From a virus: a stretch of 28,793 bases of DNA. The notes beneath the pieces were generated by a model, which was given only the letters and a program-made list of their open reading frames with translations, had not been told where the DNA came from and did not search any database. Positions 1-6,238 of this stretch are shown here, piece after piece. The DNA lies in IMG/VR virus record IMGVR_UViG_3300030380_003232, positions 1 through 28,793 of that record; one strand, given 5' to 3'. Position 1 is the stretch's first letter. Each line of letters opens with the position of its first letter. The translations under genes were made by a program, and so were the position numbers.

Positions 1-38
1 GGAGCATTTGCTATATGGTTAGGAAAGGAATCAAATCA

Positions 39-203
39 ATGAAAGCTTTATATGATAAATTAACAAAACGACAGCAACAAACAATGCAGAAACACAGTAA
101 ACATCATTCAAAGAAACACATGATGTCTATGGCTAAGGCTATGATTAAAGGTTCTACATTTACTGCGGCACATAAAATTGCAAAAAAGAAAGTGGGAAAT
201 TGA
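39..203 (+). CDS. small basic hypothetical protein
   Basis: A short protein of 54 residues, very rich in Lys and His, with the stretch KHSKHHSKKH near residues 18-27 and a C-terminus ending KKKVGN. I recognise this type (KLTKRQQ... HSKHH... KKVG) as a recurring small protein of marine phages with no known function; the basic character would fit nucleic-acid binding, which is inference. Two in-frame starts are possible: 15 with GGAG at 1-4, or 39 with AGGAAAGG at 21-28. I chose 39 because the protein then begins MKALYDKLTKRQQ, as I recall for relatives. Its stop overlaps the TTG start of the holin-like gene (TTGA), so the two are probably translationally coupled. Confidence 0.65.
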   Translation: MKALYDKLTKRQQQTMQKHSKHHSKKHMMSMAKAMIKGSTFTAAHKIAKKKVGN

Positions 204-565
204 TATTTAAAGCATTACAACTTGTTGGTGGTATGGCATCTACATGGATGGAATCTAAAGCCGAATCACAAAAATTAAATCTTGAGATAAAAAAGAAGCA
301 ATTAACTGGTGATATTGATTGGGATCTCGAAGCAATGAAGGGTTCGCAGTCGAGCTGGAAAGACGAATATCTGGTAATTTTATTTAGTATTCCACTTATT
401 CTCTGTTTCATGGGGTCTTGGGGTAGGAATATAGTAGAAGAAGGCTTTAGAGCCTTAGAAATGATGCCTGAGTGGTATCAAGTAACTTTAGGCTGTATAG
501 TAGCCGCCAGCTTTGGTGTACGTTCAGTAACCAAATTCTTTGGGTTACGAAAGAATGGGAAGTAA
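200..565 (+). CDS. putative holin (GTA-type/3TM holin-like)
   Basis: The 121-residue protein has a polar N-terminal half with a Lys-rich helix (about residues 18-36) and two hydrophobic segments, about 57-74 (YLVILFSIPLILCFMG) and 92-108 (WYQVTLGCIVAASFGVR), followed by a short basic tail. Size, layout and position directly before an endolysin fit small phage holins, most closely the GTA holin 3TM family, which permeabilise the inner membrane so that the endolysin can reach peptidoglycan. The start is TTG at 200, overlapping the previous stop as TTGA. No enzymatic motif is present. Membrane topology is inferred from hydrophobicity only. Confidence 0.65.
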   Translation: MIFKALQLVGGMASTWMESKAESQKLNLEIKKKQLTGDIDWDLEAMKGSQSSWKDEYLVILFSIPLILCFMGSWGRNIVEEGFRALEMMPEWYQVTLGCIVAASFGVRSVTKFFGLRKNGK

Positions 566-635
566 TTGGAATAAACGTCGTGAGAACATTCGTATACATA
601 GGGATTGGGATATTAGAAACTTTAGGAGAAAAAAT

Positions 636-1103
636 ATGGCATTTAAATTATCACAAAGGTCGCTGGATAAACTGGATGGAGTACATCCGAAACTTGTTGA
701 GGTTGTTAAGAAAGCGATTGAGTATACTGATGTAGATTTTGGAGTTATTTATGGTGTTCGTGACCTTGAAACCCAAAAAAAATTGTATGATTCTGGAAAA
801 TCGCAGACGATGAAAAGTAAACATTTGGTACAAGAAGATGGGTATGCACACGCTGTTGATCTTATGGCTTATGATGGCAGTAATCCATCTTGGGATATTG
901 TGGATTATGATAACATAGCTGATGCTATGCGTAAGGCGGCTAAAGAAGTTGGCATTGATATTGTTTGGGGTGCGGCATGGCATAAGATTCTAACCATGTC
1001 ACCAGATAGTGCAGAGGATTTAATGAATGACTACATCGACACAAGACGAAAAGAATCAAGACGTCCGTTCATTGATGGACCTCACTTCCAATATCACACC
1101 TAG
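636..1103 (+). CDS. M15-family peptidase, putative endolysin
   Basis: A 155-residue D-Ala-D-Ala carboxypeptidase / L-alanyl-D-glutamate endopeptidase-like protein (M15, VanY/T5-endolysin type) that would cut peptidoglycan cross-links at lysis. The zinc site is visible: SKH (H63), AHAVDL (D75) and the C-terminal DGPHFQ (H150). The upstream motif GVIYGVRDLETQKKLY (36-51) is also typical of the fold. An in-frame start exists further upstream at 540, but ATG 636 is preceded by TTTAGGAG with a spacing of seven bases and gives a normal family length. No signal peptide is seen, so export would depend on the adjacent holin-like protein. It is the last clear gene of the rightward lysis block before convergent transcription. 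Confidence 0.85.
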   Translation: MAFKLSQRSLDKLDGVHPKLVEVVKKAIEYTDVDFGVIYGVRDLETQKKLYDSGKSQTMKSKHLVQEDGYAHAVDLMAYDGSNPSWDIVDYDNIADAMRKAAKEVGIDIVWGAAWHKILTMSPDSAEDLMNDYIDTRRKESRRPFIDGPHFQYHT

Positions 1104-1245
1104 ACAACTAGCTTTTGATTTCGATGACTATGATGGACCTGATGAATTATGGTTGCTTTACTTGTGGGAAAAGACCCTATCAAGTCCATCAACTGTATCA
1201 ACTATCTCTCCCAAACATTCTTCTTTTCTAAATAAAGATCTATAA
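1027..1245 (+). CDS. possible small hypothetical protein overlapping the endolysin end
   Basis: This 72-codon frame overlaps the last 77 bases of the endolysin gene and the last 44 bases of the convergent gene on the other strand. Its middle part, RQLAFDFDDYDGPDELWLLY (residues 26-45), looks protein-like and uses codons like the neighbours (AGA, GAT, GAA, TTA), while the N-terminal and C-terminal parts are low in information. AGAGG at 1013-1017 is a usable ribosome binding site for ATG 1027; an inner ATG lies at 1075. I recognise no family. It may be a real small late gene or a chance frame in the convergent gap. Confidence 0.35.
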   Translation: MTTSTQDEKNQDVRSLMDLTSNITPRQLAFDFDDYDGPDELWLLYLWEKTLSSPSTVSTISPKHSSFLNKDL

Positions 1246-1414
1246 TCGTATCAAAGTTATTTGGTTTTCGAGGGGGAACTGTTGAATAAATATTGTATGC
1301 TTCAAAGCATCTATTCTGATTATATACTTTTCTCGAGAGCTCTTCACATTGTCTTGCAGATTCAAGATCAATAGTAAGCATAAGTATTACTGTGTGTGTC
1401 ATTTCTGTAAACAT
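1202..1414 (-). CDS. small hypothetical protein
   Basis: A 70-residue protein (or 66 if it starts at the inner ATG, MTHTVILMLTIDLESARQ). The N-terminus looks like a beta strand followed by an amphipathic helix rich in Glu and Arg, as in many ferredoxin-like folds, but I do not recognise the family. AGGAT stands about nine bases before ATG 1414. It lies downstream of the hairpin/T-tract at 1428-1475, so it would be expressed only by read-through of that terminator or from its own promoter. Its end overlaps a possible rightward frame. Confidence 0.5.
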   Translation of the reverse strand: MFTEMTHTVILMLTIDLESARQCEELSRKVYNQNRCFEAYNIYSTVPPRKPNNFDTIIDLYLEKKNVWER

Positions 1415-1427
1415 AATTTTATCCTAG

Positions 1428-1475
1428 AAAAAAATGGCTGACAAGAATTGAAGGAAACATCGGATCTTGCCAGCC
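1428..1475 (-). terminator. intrinsic-terminator-like hairpin after the SSB gene
   Basis: Read on the minus strand, GGCTGGCAAG (1475-1466) pairs with CTTGTCAGCC (1445-1436) with one mismatch over ten positions, around a 20-base loop. It is followed by an A and then seven T (1434-1428). This is the form of a rho-independent terminator for the leftward operon, 33 bases after the SSB stop. The long loop and the single mismatch make it imperfect. One further gene starts just beyond it, so it may only attenuate. Confidence 0.55.
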
Positions 1476-1508
1476 AAGTTGAAGGGTAGTTTTTGGAGAA
1501 AGCATACC

Positions 1509-2009
1509 CTAGAATGGAATATCGTCGTCTTCTATTTGATTGTCAATAGGTTCAGGATTATTCTTTTGCTGAATATTTGTAACTGCAGACGTACCTTGAG
1601 TAAAATTATTAACTTGCAAACCTACTCCATCTTCATTGAGAAAGTATGCCATTCTTAATTCATTTCCCTCTGCTCTGCGTTTTGCTCGAGCAGAATCTAT
1701 CTCTGCTTTATCATCAGGATCGATGTAAGGTTCATTCCAGTTTTTCGGTAAGATAAAACCACCACTATAGATTGGTGCATTTTCTTTATCTGATTTGTTT
1801 GGAAATGCTACACCAACTCTTATATAGAGATAACGTCTAGCATTATTCTGATCTCCATTATAAACTTCTTTTATCAATGCAACTTTGTGTTTGTTTTGAT
1901 TTGCATCAAAGATATTTCCAGTAGCGGCAAGTTCAGTTTGCACCGAACCACCACTATCATTCTTAAATAACTTACCTTTGTTTTGGTTTTGATACACTAC
2001 TTTATCCAT
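1509..2009 (-). CDS. ssb: single-stranded DNA-binding protein (SSB-like)
   Basis: The 166-residue protein has a predicted beta-rich body (for example LYIRVGVAFPNK and the following strands), a Gln/Asn-rich linker near residues 140-155, and the acidic C-terminal tip IEDDDIPF. That tip is the hallmark used by bacterial and phage SSBs to recruit partner proteins. It probably coats ssDNA made by the neighbouring exonuclease and works with the ERF protein. ATG 2009 has AAGGAG seven bases upstream; an in-frame TTG at 2015 would sit too close to that site. The OB fold itself is not certain from sequence reading, so this rests mainly on the tail and the neighbours. It is the last main gene of the leftward operon before the terminator-like hairpin. 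Confidence 0.72.
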   Translation of the reverse strand: MDKVVYQNQNKGKLFKNDSGGSVQTELAATGNIFDANQNKHKVALIKEVYNGDQNNARRYLYIRVGVAFPNKSDKENAPIYSGGFILPKNWNEPYIDPDDKAEIDSARAKRRAEGNELRMAYFLNEDGVGLQVNNFTQGTSAVTNIQQKNNPEPIDNQIEDDDIPF

Positions 2010-2020
2010 TGTCAATCTCC

Positions 2021-2515
2021 TTATATCCAGTTTTGTGTATTGTGAGTTACTTTAGTAGATTGTGAAGCTTGTTGTTCAGGTGATGTTGGTTCACTACTAC
2101 TATTCCCATCATCATCTGTTTTTGGATCTGGTCTTAGATTTAGAATGGATTGAATCATATACCTACGCATATATGTAACTCCAGATCCTATTTGTTGCTG
2201 ACCTCTTTTAGTATCATCAACGCATGGTGCTTTACTTACAATCATTGTATCTGATGATAAGTGTCTGAACTCCATAATAAGTATTGGAATGAGTGTGCTA
2301 TTCATTTCTTGATAATCAAAGTATGAAAAACATACCACATCATTTTTAATTAGTAATGGTTCAATCTCATTCAATATATCTTCGAGCTTCATATATTTTG
2401 TTTGTGAACCATCAGTTCTTTTGAACTGTGGATTGCTACCTTTTTCTTCAATCTTTCCGATTGAGGATTTTACTTTGTTGAGTGCAGAATAAATATTTTC
2501 TTTAGCTTGTGCCAT
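2021..2515 (-). CDS. erf: ERF-family single-strand annealing protein
   Basis: A 164-residue protein matching the Erf recombinase family of phage annealing proteins. It shows the N-terminal helix IYSALNKVKSSIG, the core KYMKLEDILNEIEPLLIKND (residues 41-60) and the signature VTYMRRYMIQSILNLRPD (113-130), followed by a Ser/Gln/Thr-rich disordered tail. Such proteins anneal complementary ssDNA and, with an exonuclease, recombine or circularise phage DNA. The gene starts inside the end of the YqaJ-type exonuclease gene (14-base overlap), so exonuclease and annealing protein are co-translated as in lambda Exo/Bet pairs. Its start is preceded by the repeated cassette AAGGAGAAAGCAA. Confidence 0.88.
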   Translation of the reverse strand: MAQAKENIYSALNKVKSSIGKIEEKGSNPQFKRTDGSQTKYMKLEDILNEIEPLLIKNDVVCFSYFDYQEMNSTLIPILIMEFRHLSSDTMIVSKAPCVDDTKRGQQQIGSGVTYMRRYMIQSILNLRPDPKTDDDGNSSSEPTSPEQQASQSTKVTHNTQNWI

Positions 2516-3332
2516 TTGCTTTCTCCTTAATTGTTATAGTTCGTCTTTTATTTGATTGTTTAATAAGTATATCATCATTATAAATTTCTGCATCATCTTC
2601 ATTCAAACTATTTAGTAATTCTTTTTTTACTTCGAGATGAGTATCATGCTGTGTTTTTGTTTCGATATATTTATCAGATAACATTTTGAAATGATTGTTT
2701 GCACACAGATCTCTCTTTACTTTCTGATCTATCTTGATTGCATCTTGATTAGTATCAAACGAATCATAATCTTTTGGTTCAATACCTCTTTCAATATGTT
2801 CCCAAAAATCTTGCATCTTATCGAGCAGTAACATTACATAAGAATGATTGTACTCGATAGTTGATGTTTGAATATCATTGCCATGTATTGCAGAGAATAT
2901 AAGCTTATCAGTTTCATGACTACATAATGCTAAGTAGAATTGAATCTGCGGCATATAGTATTGAATCATCTTATCCTGATTCTGAAATCCTCTTGTATGT
3001 TTTGCTTCGAATACATACTTCTCATTAGTCTGTGTATTCTTTATGATTGCATCAACATGACCTCGATAAATAATCTTAATCATGTTTTCAGCTCCAGGCA
3101 TTGCAAAAGCTTTTTCTTCTGCTTCAATCTCGCAATGTGGATTCTGTTTTATAAACCAATCAAGATTAAATTTTTGTGTGAATACACCTAACTGAACTCT
3201 GAATACATTAGAGAGATCCTCGACCTCTACTAATTTTTTCTTCTCTCGATACAGTTGATTCCATTTACCTTGCATGATCTTAACTGCATCAGATCCACCC
3301 ATTACTTTACATCTATCATCATCAAGAAACAT
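2502..3332 (-). CDS. YqaJ-like viral recombinase / alkaline exonuclease
   Basis: A 276-residue protein of the YqaJ/lambda-exonuclease PD-(D/E)XK group, expected to resect DNA ends 5' to 3' and hand ssDNA to the ERF protein. Visible motifs are MGGSDAVKIM (about residues 11-20), GHVDAII (91-97, catalytic D94), FEAKHT (E109-x-K111) and QIQFYLAL, the conserved helix. At the site where relatives usually have Glu in a LG...E motif, this protein has LGVFTQKFN, i.e. Gln. The start at ATG 3332 follows AGGAGAAAGCAA; an upstream in-frame TTG at 3350 would place the binding site inside the gene. The C-terminus ends KEKANGTS because it overlaps the start cassette of the next gene. Confidence 0.85.
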   Translation of the reverse strand: MFLDDDRCKVMGGSDAVKIMQGKWNQLYREKKKLVEVEDLSNVFRVQLGVFTQKFNLDWFIKQNPHCEIEAEEKAFAMPGAENMIKIIYRGHVDAIIKNTQTNEKYVFEAKHTRGFQNQDKMIQYYMPQIQFYLALCSHETDKLIFSAIHGNDIQTSTIEYNHSYVMLLLDKMQDFWEHIERGIEPKDYDSFDTNQDAIKIDQKVKRDLCANNHFKMLSDKYIETKTQHDTHLEVKKELLNSLNEDDAEIYNDDILIKQSNKRRTITIKEKANGTS

Positions 3333-3894
3333 TTGCTTTCTCCTCTTCAATATATTTGTTTACGAACTTTTTGGTACTGGTTAAGAAGTGTACTCGATAT
3401 GCTTTTTCGTTTTTATACATATCGTTTATTTGGAATAGTGTGGGTTTATACAACCAAGTTTTTTTACTCTCGATAGTTATTGCTCTTGCAATATCCAATG
3501 GCATATCAGCTAACTCTTGAATAACTTCTTGTAATCTTATATCCATATCATGTTTGGTATGATCTCGAGGGTTGTTGAAACAACACCACCATCTTTTGAG
3601 ATTCTCTTCATACTTAATTGTATCGAGCTTGATATGAAACTTGAGCATCTCTTTATATAGATTCATTGCTGATTCTAGATTGTCACATTTAAGAATATGA
3701 TTTTCATAACTACACCCTTTGATCACGTTTGGTGTGTTCATCATTATCTCATTGATTTCTTTTGGATCTGAACTGAGAAGAATAACTTTAGCGGCATTAA
3801 CTTCTTCTTGTGTTAGTTCAGGTAATGAAAAGGTGACCTCTTCTGGTTTTCTTTTTGTTCCGAAAAAATGTACGTTATCTGATAGATCATTCAT
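3322..3894 (-). CDS. hypothetical protein, possibly replication/loader-like
   Basis: The 190-residue protein is unrecognised by strong motif. The N-terminal third is polar. A central KRWWCCFNNP stretch (about 100-109) is followed by a helical part with LADMPLDIARAITIESKKTW and then KPTLFQINDMY. The latter is loosely like the 'wPtlaEL' end of small phage proteins found beside helicase loaders and replisome organisers; that link is a weak inference. It begins with ATGA overlapping the stop of the resolvase gene and ends 10 bases inside the exonuclease gene, so it sits in the middle of the recombination cluster. Its C-terminus EEEKANVS contains the translated start cassette of the next gene. Confidence 0.6.
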   Translation of the reverse strand: MNDLSDNVHFFGTKRKPEEVTFSLPELTQEEVNAAKVILLSSDPKEINEIMMNTPNVIKGCSYENHILKCDNLESAMNLYKEMLKFHIKLDTIKYEENLKRWWCCFNNPRDHTKHDMDIRLQEVIQELADMPLDIARAITIESKKTWLYKPTLFQINDMYKNEKAYRVHFLTSTKKFVNKYIEEEKANVS

Positions 3895-4280
3895 TTGCTT
3901 TCTCCTTTTACAATGCTCGTATTTATATAGACGTCGTAGTCTTGAGCTTTTTTTATTATTGGTATTATTGTTTCTTCAAATACCTTGTCGCTGATTATAA
4001 CACAATATCGTGGATCTCCAATCTTTCTTTTACACAATGCAACATCTCGATCCTCGAGCAGATTGAATACGTTTGGGAAGTTGGATTTATCTCTATACTT
4101 TACCTCAACAAAAAGATTCTTGTCTTTGTATAGGTCTATATTCCAAAGAAGATCTGCTTTGTATTCACCACCCAATGAACCTGATAATGGTTGTTTCTTG
4201 ATTCTTAATCCAAGTGATTGAAATAATTTGAGGAACCATCTTTCGTGATAGCTCCCCTTGTTTTTGCTTTTGCTTGCCAT
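3891..4280 (-). CDS. PD-(D/E)XK nuclease, putative Holliday junction resolvase (Hjc-like)
   Basis: A 129-residue protein with the restriction-endonuclease fold pattern of archaeal-type Hjc/phage resolvases: KGSYHERWFLKLFQSLG (E13 in the first helix), GGEYKADLLW (D43) and LFVEVKYRDK (E59-x-K61), then a region for the last strand and helix (YCVIISD). It would cut branched DNA produced by recombination or clear junctions before packaging. A GTG start three bases earlier is possible, but ATG 4280 overlaps the previous TGA by one base (TGATG), which suggests coupling. The gene lies between a small HTH protein and an unknown protein in the recombination operon. The nuclease fold is fairly sure; the junction specificity is inferred. 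Confidence 0.75.
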   Translation of the reverse strand: MASKSKNKGSYHERWFLKLFQSLGLRIKKQPLSGSLGGEYKADLLWNIDLYKDKNLFVEVKYRDKSNFPNVFNLLEDRDVALCKRKIGDPRYCVIISDKVFEETIIPIIKKAQDYDVYINTSIVKGESK

Positions 4281-4510
4281 CACATACCATTCTCTTTCAT
4301 CTTCTCTATATTTATTTCTTTAGATAAGACATTGATTTGTTGAGCTATTTTCTCTGCATTTGCTAGACTTATTTCAACTTCAGGATTCATTTTAAAATTT
4401 CTATGATAAGAACTATAGGGTATACCGGCCCACCTATATGCTTTTTTCATATCCACTTTGTTTGGGTAAGCTAATTCGAGAAGTTGTTTTTTGTAACTTT
4501 TTATCAGCAT
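4280..4510 (-). CDS. small helix-turn-helix protein, putative regulator
   Basis: This 76-residue protein has a likely Cro/XRE-like HTH: MKKAYRWAGIPYSSYHRN (about 21-38), with the typical 'aGip.Sty.R' turn and recognition helix, then SLANAEKIAQQINVL (about 48-62) as the closing helix. It would bind DNA and might regulate the early operon. AAAGGAG precedes ATG 4510 by seven bases, and the start lies inside the end of the preceding wHTH-like gene (77-base overlap). The stop is shared with the resolvase start. The family is identified by pattern only; a replication-initiation or structural role is also possible. Confidence 0.6.
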   Translation of the reverse strand: MLIKSYKKQLLELAYPNKVDMKKAYRWAGIPYSSYHRNFKMNPEVEISLANAEKIAQQINVLSKEINIEKMKENGM

Positions 4511-4877
4511 TATTTTTCTCCTTTGCTTCTAATAATTTTTGATTAATAATCTGTTCCCCATGCCAGTTGTATGCGTACTCTCTAATTTTTTCAGGACAAT
4601 GTTTATGCTCTCCTGAAGAATAGATATGAGTTTTAGAATAATACTCTCTTGATACAATGTATCCTTTGCCATACTCGAGAACATTAAGAACAGAACTGAT
4701 AGTTGATTTTGGTTTTGATCCGAACCATTTTTCATACATTGCATGAATCTCTTTTGATGTTGAGCCTAGTTTTTTTCCTTTTTCCTGAAAGATTGCGTAC
4801 ATACATAAGAGCACTCGTTCTTGATCGCCGCTTCCCTTTGATTTGAATCTGCCATTTTTATTTCTGATTCTATTCAT
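4434..4877 (-). CDS. winged-helix-like hypothetical protein
   Basis: A 147-residue basic protein. Residues about 20-75 suggest a winged helix: a helix (ERVLLCMYAIFQE), a second with STSKEIHAMYEKWF, the recognition-like helix KSTISSVLNVLEYGKGYI, and a wing (VSREYYSKTHIYSSGE). The C-terminal 50 residues are charged, Lys-rich and probably helical. It resembles no named family that I can place; DNA binding in replication or control is inferred. The start carries the cassette variant AAGGAGAAAGTAA. Its last 25 codons overlap the next HTH gene, an unusually long overlap for this operon. Confidence 0.6.
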   Translation of the reverse strand: MNRIRNKNGRFKSKGSGDQERVLLCMYAIFQEKGKKLGSTSKEIHAMYEKWFGSKPKSTISSVLNVLEYGKGYIVSREYYSKTHIYSSGEHKHCPEKIREYAYNWHGEQIINQKLLEAKEKNNADKKLQKTTSRISLPKQSGYEKSI

Positions 4878-4888
4878 TTACTTTCTCC

Positions 4889-5209
4889 TTAAAATAATTC
4901 TTGTTGTTGTGGTTCATCGCCCAGTTTTTCTTTTAACTCGTTAATAAATTCTTCATCGCTAATTTCTTTATCGCAATGAGTAGTACCACCATAATATTTT
5001 GATTTCCTTGCAATCATATAAGATCTGTATCCAGTTTCTGTAAGTTTGCTTTTTGCTTTCTTTCCATTCGAATCGAAAACTTCGAGAACAAAATGATCGA
5101 CAACGTAAGGCATACCACTCTCTGAATATCTTAAATAATCTCTGCTTACTTTGACTGTGTGGCACAAGTTATGCCACACAATCTTTCCAATGGTTTTATA
5201 TTCATGCAT
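4889..5209 (-). CDS. hypothetical protein
   Basis: A 106-residue protein if started at ATG 5209, which overlaps the previous stop by eight bases; in-frame ATGs at 5218 and 5242 would extend it. No clear Shine-Dalgarno site is present, so translation probably depends on coupling to the gene before it. The sequence has a beta-rich centre (YVVDHFVLEVFDSNG) and ends with an acidic helix and DEPQQQELF, a short tail reminiscent of protein-interaction tails such as the clamp- or SSB-binding peptides of replication proteins. That reading is speculative. The family is not recognised. Confidence 0.55.
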   Translation of the reverse strand: MHEYKTIGKIVWHNLCHTVKVSRDYLRYSESGMPYVVDHFVLEVFDSNGKKAKSKLTETGYRSYMIARKSKYYGGTTHCDKEISDEEFINELKEKLGDEPQQQELF

Positions 5210-5483
5210 CGGGATCATTACCAATATTGTTAAGATCTGCAACGCTGTTGAAGTAAACTAGAATTTCATCGAGTGAACTAATTGCAACTCGTAAATTTAT
5301 TTCGATTGGATTTGATTTTCCGTTACAAGTTTTTTCTAAGTTCTGAAATTCAGGAGATCTCAAAAGTAATTCAAGACCTCCTCGAGTTGTATTCAAATAA
5401 TTGTATACTGAACTAGAACCCAAATGTCGTAATACTTCAACTGCATTTGGATTTTCTCCCAATAATTTAATAACTTTATTCAT
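5202..5483 (-). CDS. hypothetical protein
   Basis: A 93-residue, mainly helical protein with no recognised motif. It begins MNKVIKLLGENPNAVEVLRH and contains TRGGLELLLRSPEFQNL and a C-terminal helix SLDEILVYFNSVADL. The start at 5483 follows AAGGAGAAAGCAAACA, i.e. the cassette with two extra bases. It overlaps the wHTH-like gene before it by eight bases and the next gene by eight bases. Position inside the early operon suggests an auxiliary early function; nothing more can be said. Confidence 0.55.
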   Translation of the reverse strand: MNKVIKLLGENPNAVEVLRHLGSSSVYNYLNTTRGGLELLLRSPEFQNLEKTCNGKSNPIEINLRVAISSLDEILVYFNSVADLNNIGNDPDA

Positions 5484-5829
5484 TGTTTGCTTTCTCCTTA
5501 TAAAAGTTTCTATCTTTAATGTGGTAAAACTTATTGATCATTTTATCTGCTTCACCATCTAGCCAATTTCCTGAGATCTCAGCGTTTATTGTCTGCTCTA
5601 ATTGTCTTTCTAAATAAGATCTCAAAAAATATCTTGCGTGTTTCTTGCCCTTTGTTTTTTCAATAACTGGCACAAACTTTTCATTATGTTCCTCGTTCAA
5701 ATCAGAAACTATTTTTCTTAGCTCAGTTGTTTTGAATATCCTCAAAGCATCTAGGGTGGTTAACCCTAGATGATATGTTGATGAACCATTAAGAAATTCA
5801 AAGACTTGTTGCTTGATTGACTTACTCAT
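5476..5829 (-). CDS. helix-turn-helix (HTH_39-like) hypothetical protein
   Basis: The 117-residue protein opens with a small winged-helix pattern: KQQVFEFLNG, then LTTLDALRIFKTTELRKIVS (about 22-41), then a wing KFVPVIEKTKGKKHARYFL. This layout (iT..eAl..f...rl...i..L) matches short phage HTH domains often called HTH_39, thought to bind DNA. The C-terminal helix is of unknown role. The start is preceded by AGGAGGGAAAGCAA. The protein ends YKEKANNE, where KEKAN is the translated start cassette of the next gene. Regulation of early genes is possible but inferred only. Confidence 0.6.
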   Translation of the reverse strand: MSKSIKQQVFEFLNGSSTYHLGLTTLDALRIFKTTELRKIVSDLNEEHNEKFVPVIEKTKGKKHARYFLRSYLERQLEQTINAEISGNWLDGEADKMINKFYHIKDRNFYKEKANNE

Positions 5830-5841
5830 TTGCTTTCCCTC

Positions 5842-6165
5842 CTATGAACAAATAAAAATATAATCATGATTCTTTGCGTCATATGTAAAAGAATGAATGA
5901 CAGCATCTTGAATATTTGGAATCCCATTTTTTCGATAGTCATTCCATTTCTTCAAAACAGCTTGAGCTGATACTAAATAATTTTCATTATGATTAGTTGA
6001 ATAATCCCAGTCATGAATTTTAGAAATAAAAAACCTATCATCTTTTTGTATGGTGGCTTTGATCCTCGAGCCTTTATAGTCAGTCGGGCCGTAATATCTA
6101 CAACGGATCATTACTCCAGTTTTTAATTGATGAAATTCTTTAGATAACATTTCGTGTCTGGTCAT
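5842..6165 (-). CDS. hypothetical phage protein (GPTDYKGSR motif)
   Basis: A 107-residue protein with TGVMIRCRYYGPTDYKGSRI near residues 16-35 and a later NENYLVSAQAVLKKW helix. Small phage proteins with a similar 'Y.GPT...GSRIkA' start and a 'N...AA..l..k' helix are common and of unknown function. I chose ATG 6165 because it has the full cassette (AAGGAGAAAGCA). The frame stays open upstream to ATG 6237, which would add 24 residues (MAKIVQIREEDLPQW...) and begins one base after the stop of the membrane-protein gene, but has no binding site. Both forms may be made. Confidence 0.65.
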   Translation of the reverse strand: MTRHEMLSKEFHQLKTGVMIRCRYYGPTDYKGSRIKATIQKDDRFFISKIHDWDYSTNHNENYLVSAQAVLKKWNDYRKNGIPNIQDAVIHSFTYDAKNHDYIFICS

Positions 6166-6238
6166 TGCTTTCTCCTTATTGCGTTTAATTAACCATTGTG
6201 GAAGGTCTTCTTCTCTGATTTGTACGATCTTTGCCATA

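Noticed and set aside
472-735. An 87-codon plus-strand frame spanning the holin-endolysin junction.
   Set aside because: It overlaps both genes in another phase and lacks a binding site.
651-983. A 110-codon minus-strand frame opposite the endolysin.
   Set aside because: The plus strand encodes a clear zinc peptidase with all ligands; the opposite frame has no start signal and no recognisable content.
1104-1201. A bidirectional terminator was sought between the convergent genes.
   Set aside because: Only a four-base CTAG stem followed by CTTTTGATTT is present near the endolysin stop, too weak to call.
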